The position numbers were made by a program, and so were the translations under genes. 64,000 bases of DNA from Rouxiella sp. S1S-2. Lineage in GTDB: Bacteria > Pseudomonadota > Gammaproteobacteria > Enterobacterales > Enterobacteriaceae. The stretch spans positions 2,728,001 through 2,792,000 of the forward strand of contig NZ_WFKL01000001.1 in assembly GCF_009208105.1 (NCBI RefSeq). The letters are read 5' to 3'. Below are positions 62,299-64,000 of this stretch, piece after piece (the first letter of the stretch is position 1; each line of letters begins with the position of its first letter). Below the pieces are notes generated by a model that saw nothing but the letters and a program-made list of their open reading frames with translations, searched no databases and was not told the DNA's origin.

Positions 62299-63234
62299 AT
62301 GGCGAGCTACGATTTGAAATTGCGCTTAAACGAGTGTTTTAAGGAGTTGGAACTGTCGACGGCGGACTTGGCTCGCTTTCTTAATCAACTGGAATTACTG
62401 CAGGCAAGGGTATTTTCTCTTCCTGATATTGAAAAAGGTAACGAGCACAATCCTGCCTCGATAATCGAGGTTACCGCTCATCAGGATGAGGCTGCCCACC
62501 AGATGGCTTTGCAGCATTTTCAAAAATTGTTTATCCATCATAACGGTTTGAATATCAGCAGTAAATCAGCTGTCAGGCTTCCTGGCGTACTGTGCTATGC
62601 GGTCGATCAGGCCGAGTATCAGGCGGCTCAGCTATTGATACAGGAAGTTAATAAGCTCAAGAGTGAACTTGAACACATTGTTACCGTGGAGTCCGGTTTA
62701 CCTGCCGATCAACGCTTTGATTTTGTACACAGTCAGCTGCGCGGTCTGATCACCCTAAATGCCTACCGATCGATTGGCTATCTGCTGGAACCGGACTCCG
62801 TCAGGTTCGGCTGGGCTAATAAGCACATTATTAAGAATCTGAGTCGCGATGAATTGCTAACACAGCTTGAAAAGAGCCTCGCCGCAGGCCGATCGGTGCC
62901 GCCTTACACGCGTGAACAGTGGATGGCGAACGTGACTCGAGAGATAAATGACGTGCAGAGGCTGCCCGCACATGCCATTTTAAAAATAAAACGACCGGTC
63001 AAAGTACAGCCGATTGCGCGCGTATGGTATCGAAATAGCCAAAAACAGGTGCAACATCCCTGCCCTTCACCCTTTATTGCGCTTTGTCCACGCGGCCCGG
63101 TGATGCAAATTCCCAAGCTTGGTGAACTGCCAAACTACGACGCTGGTGCGGTTAAGCATAAATACAAGCCGGAGTCTCAGGCATTAAATCTGTTGATTAA
63201 ACGCCTGCATCTTTATACCGATCAGCCGATTTAA
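62299..63234 (+). CDS. tus: Tus, replication-terminus binding protein
   Basis: 311 residues; E. coli Tus has 309. Residues known to matter in E. coli keep the same numbers: Glu49 and His50 at the fork-blocking face, Ile79, Phe140 and His144 of the lock pocket for the flipped Ter cytosine, and DNA contacts Lys89 and Arg198. Stretches such as SKSAVRLPGVLCY, FGWANKHIIKNL and KRPVKVQPIARVWY are near identical. GGAGG precedes ATG. Tus stops DnaB helicase at Ter sites in one direction. Convergent with fumC. Confidence 0.97.
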   Translation: MASYDLKLRLNECFKELELSTADLARFLNQLELLQARVFSLPDIEKGNEHNPASIIEVTAHQDEAAHQMALQHFQKLFIHHNGLNISSKSAVRLPGVLCYAVDQAEYQAAQLLIQEVNKLKSELEHIVTVESGLPADQRFDFVHSQLRGLITLNAYRSIGYLLEPDSVRFGWANKHIIKNLSRDELLTQLEKSLAAGRSVPPYTREQWMANVTREINDVQRLPAHAILKIKRPVKVQPIARVWYRNSQKQVQHPCPSPFIALCPRGPVMQIPKLGELPNYDAGAVKHKYKPESQALNLLIKRLHLYTDQPI

Positions 63235-63236
63235 AG

Positions 63237-63269
63237 CAAAAAAAGCTCTGCCTGTTGAGAGGCAGAGCT
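63237..63269 (-). terminator. Terminator of fumC
   Basis: AGCTCTGCCT and AGGCAGAGCT enclose 6 bases; on the minus strand a run of seven T follows. It lies three bases after the tus stop, so it may also protect tus mRNA from antisense transcription. Confidence 0.88.
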
Positions 63270-63323
63270 GTGAGTAAAGCAATGTCTTATAAGCTAATTT
63301 TTTATAAACTTATAAAAAAGGGC

Positions 63324-64000
63324 TTATTTTTTCATGCTGCCAACCATGTCTTCCGGACGAACCCACTCATCAAACTGAGCTTCAGTCAGGTAACCCAGCT
63401 TCAACGCTGAGGCTTTCAGGGTCAGGCCTTCTTTATGGGCTTTCTTAGCGATTTCTGCCGCTTTGTCATAGCCGATGTGGGTGTTCAAGGCGGTAACCAG
63501 CATCAGCGATTCGTTGAGAAGCTGGGTGATGCGGTCACGATTTGGCTCGATGCCTACCGCACAGTGTTCATTGAAACCGCGCATGCCGTCGGCCAGCAGG
63601 CGAATTGACTGCAGGTAGTTATGGATCACCATTGGACGGAATACGTTAAGCTCAAAGTTACCCGACGCGCCACCAATGTTAACCGCAACGTCGTTACCTA
63701 ACACCTGTGCGCAAAGCATGGTCATCGCTTCACACTGCGTCGGGTTAACTTTGCCTGGCATGATCGAGCTGCCTGGTTCATTCTCAGGGATAGAGATTTC
63801 ACCAATGCCACTGCGCGGGCCTGAAGACAACCAGCGAACGTCGTTGGCGATTTTCATCAGTGAGGCTGCAAGGCCCTTCAACGCACCGTGGCCGTGAACC
63901 AAGGCGTCACAGGTAGCCAAGGCTTCAAATTTGTTTGGCGAAGTGACAAACGGCTGTTTAGTCAGGTCGGCAATCGCCTTGGCCACGCGCACGGCGTATT
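63324..64000 (-). CDS. fumC: Fumarase C, 3' part (cut by window)
   Basis: The reading is open past the right edge; only about 225 C-terminal residues are visible. The lyase signature [17 protein letters not shown] is present and the C-terminus reads [10 protein letters not shown]. FumC is the oxygen-stable, iron-free class II fumarase converting fumarate to malate. It is convergent with tus, as in E. coli. Confidence 0.96.
   Translation of the reverse strand, partial: YAVRVAKAIADLTKQPFVTSPNKFEALATCDALVHGHGALKGLAASLMKIANDVRWLSSGPRSGIGEISIPENEPGSSIMPGKVNPTQCEAMTMLCAQVLGNDVAVNIGGASGNFELNVFRPMVIHNYLQSIRLLADGMRGFNEHCAVGIEPNRDRITQLLNESLMLVTALNTHIGYDKAAEIAKKAHKEGLTLKASALKLGYLTEAQFDEWVRPEDMVGSMKK

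Noticed and set aside
1..64000. tRNA/rRNA genes, CRISPR arrays, insertion sequences and transposase genes
   Set aside because: No transposase, cloverleaf or regular repeat-spacer pattern was seen by reading; a tRNA scan and repeat finder would settle it.

Overview
This window is a piece of the replication-terminus region of an Enterobacterales chromosome. Three independent signals show this. A dif chromosome-dimer resolution site identical to the E. coli one lies at 3123-3150. Three perfect matS sites (MatP binding, Ter macrodomain) lie at 4778, 26913 and 27383. The fork-trap gene tus, with two tandem Ter sites in front of it, lies at 62171-63234. The order dif - ydfG - ynfA/ynfB - ynfK - mlc - ynfL - ynfM - tus - fumC follows E. 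coli, but large accessory blocks sit between these markers. The gene set (yebG, aldB, kup, xdhABC, guaD, hcxA, tag) fits a plant- or environment-associated enterobacterium, possibly Yersiniaceae-like; that placement is inference. Most genes are moderately GC-rich. Two are visibly AT-rich and look acquired: the ORF at 1-2991 and the toxin gene at 11377-12753.

Layout. 1-4.8 kb: the 3' part of a large putative cysteine-protease/deamidase-like protein, dif, a Thr-rich lipoprotein and SOS-controlled yebG. 4.8-11.2 kb: a TetR regulator and a divergent pyridoxal reductase, a Rob-like regulator, a remnant of an alcohol dehydrogenase, and aldB with its sigma-54 promoter and AcoR-like activator. 11.4-12.8 kb: a secreted ADP-ribosyltransferase of the cholera/heat-labile toxin class with no B-subunit gene beside it. 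12.8-24.5 kb: a permease/ATPase ABC pair without a binding protein, a first kup paralogue, small envelope proteins, a sorbosone-type dehydrogenase lipoprotein, hcxA, yqfB, an HD-domain hydrolase and a GlxA-type regulator. 24.5-33.9 kb: LysR/TauE, tag, a DadA-like oxidase, an iron-type ABC operon led by a 26-codon cysteine-rich ORF, an HdeD-papain-like fusion protein and an SDR.

34-41 kb is a purine catabolism locus: xdhABC for xanthine oxidation, guaD to feed it with xanthine, and a RutR-like TetR regulator between them. RutR-type palindromes precede xdhA and guaD. A canonical kup follows. 43-49.6 kb is a complete sugar ABC uptake operon with a PfkB kinase, divergent from a ROK repressor; two identical palindromic operators lie exactly 150 bp apart in the shared promoter region.

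49.7-64 kb returns to the conserved terminus backbone: ydfG, ynfA, ynfB, ynfD, bioD2 (ynfK), mlc, ynfL, ynfM, tus and the 3' part of fumC. It is interrupted by two drug-efflux MFS genes, an orphan GtrII-like glucosyltransferase and a LysE exporter. I saw no tRNA or rRNA genes, CRISPR arrays or insertion sequences.
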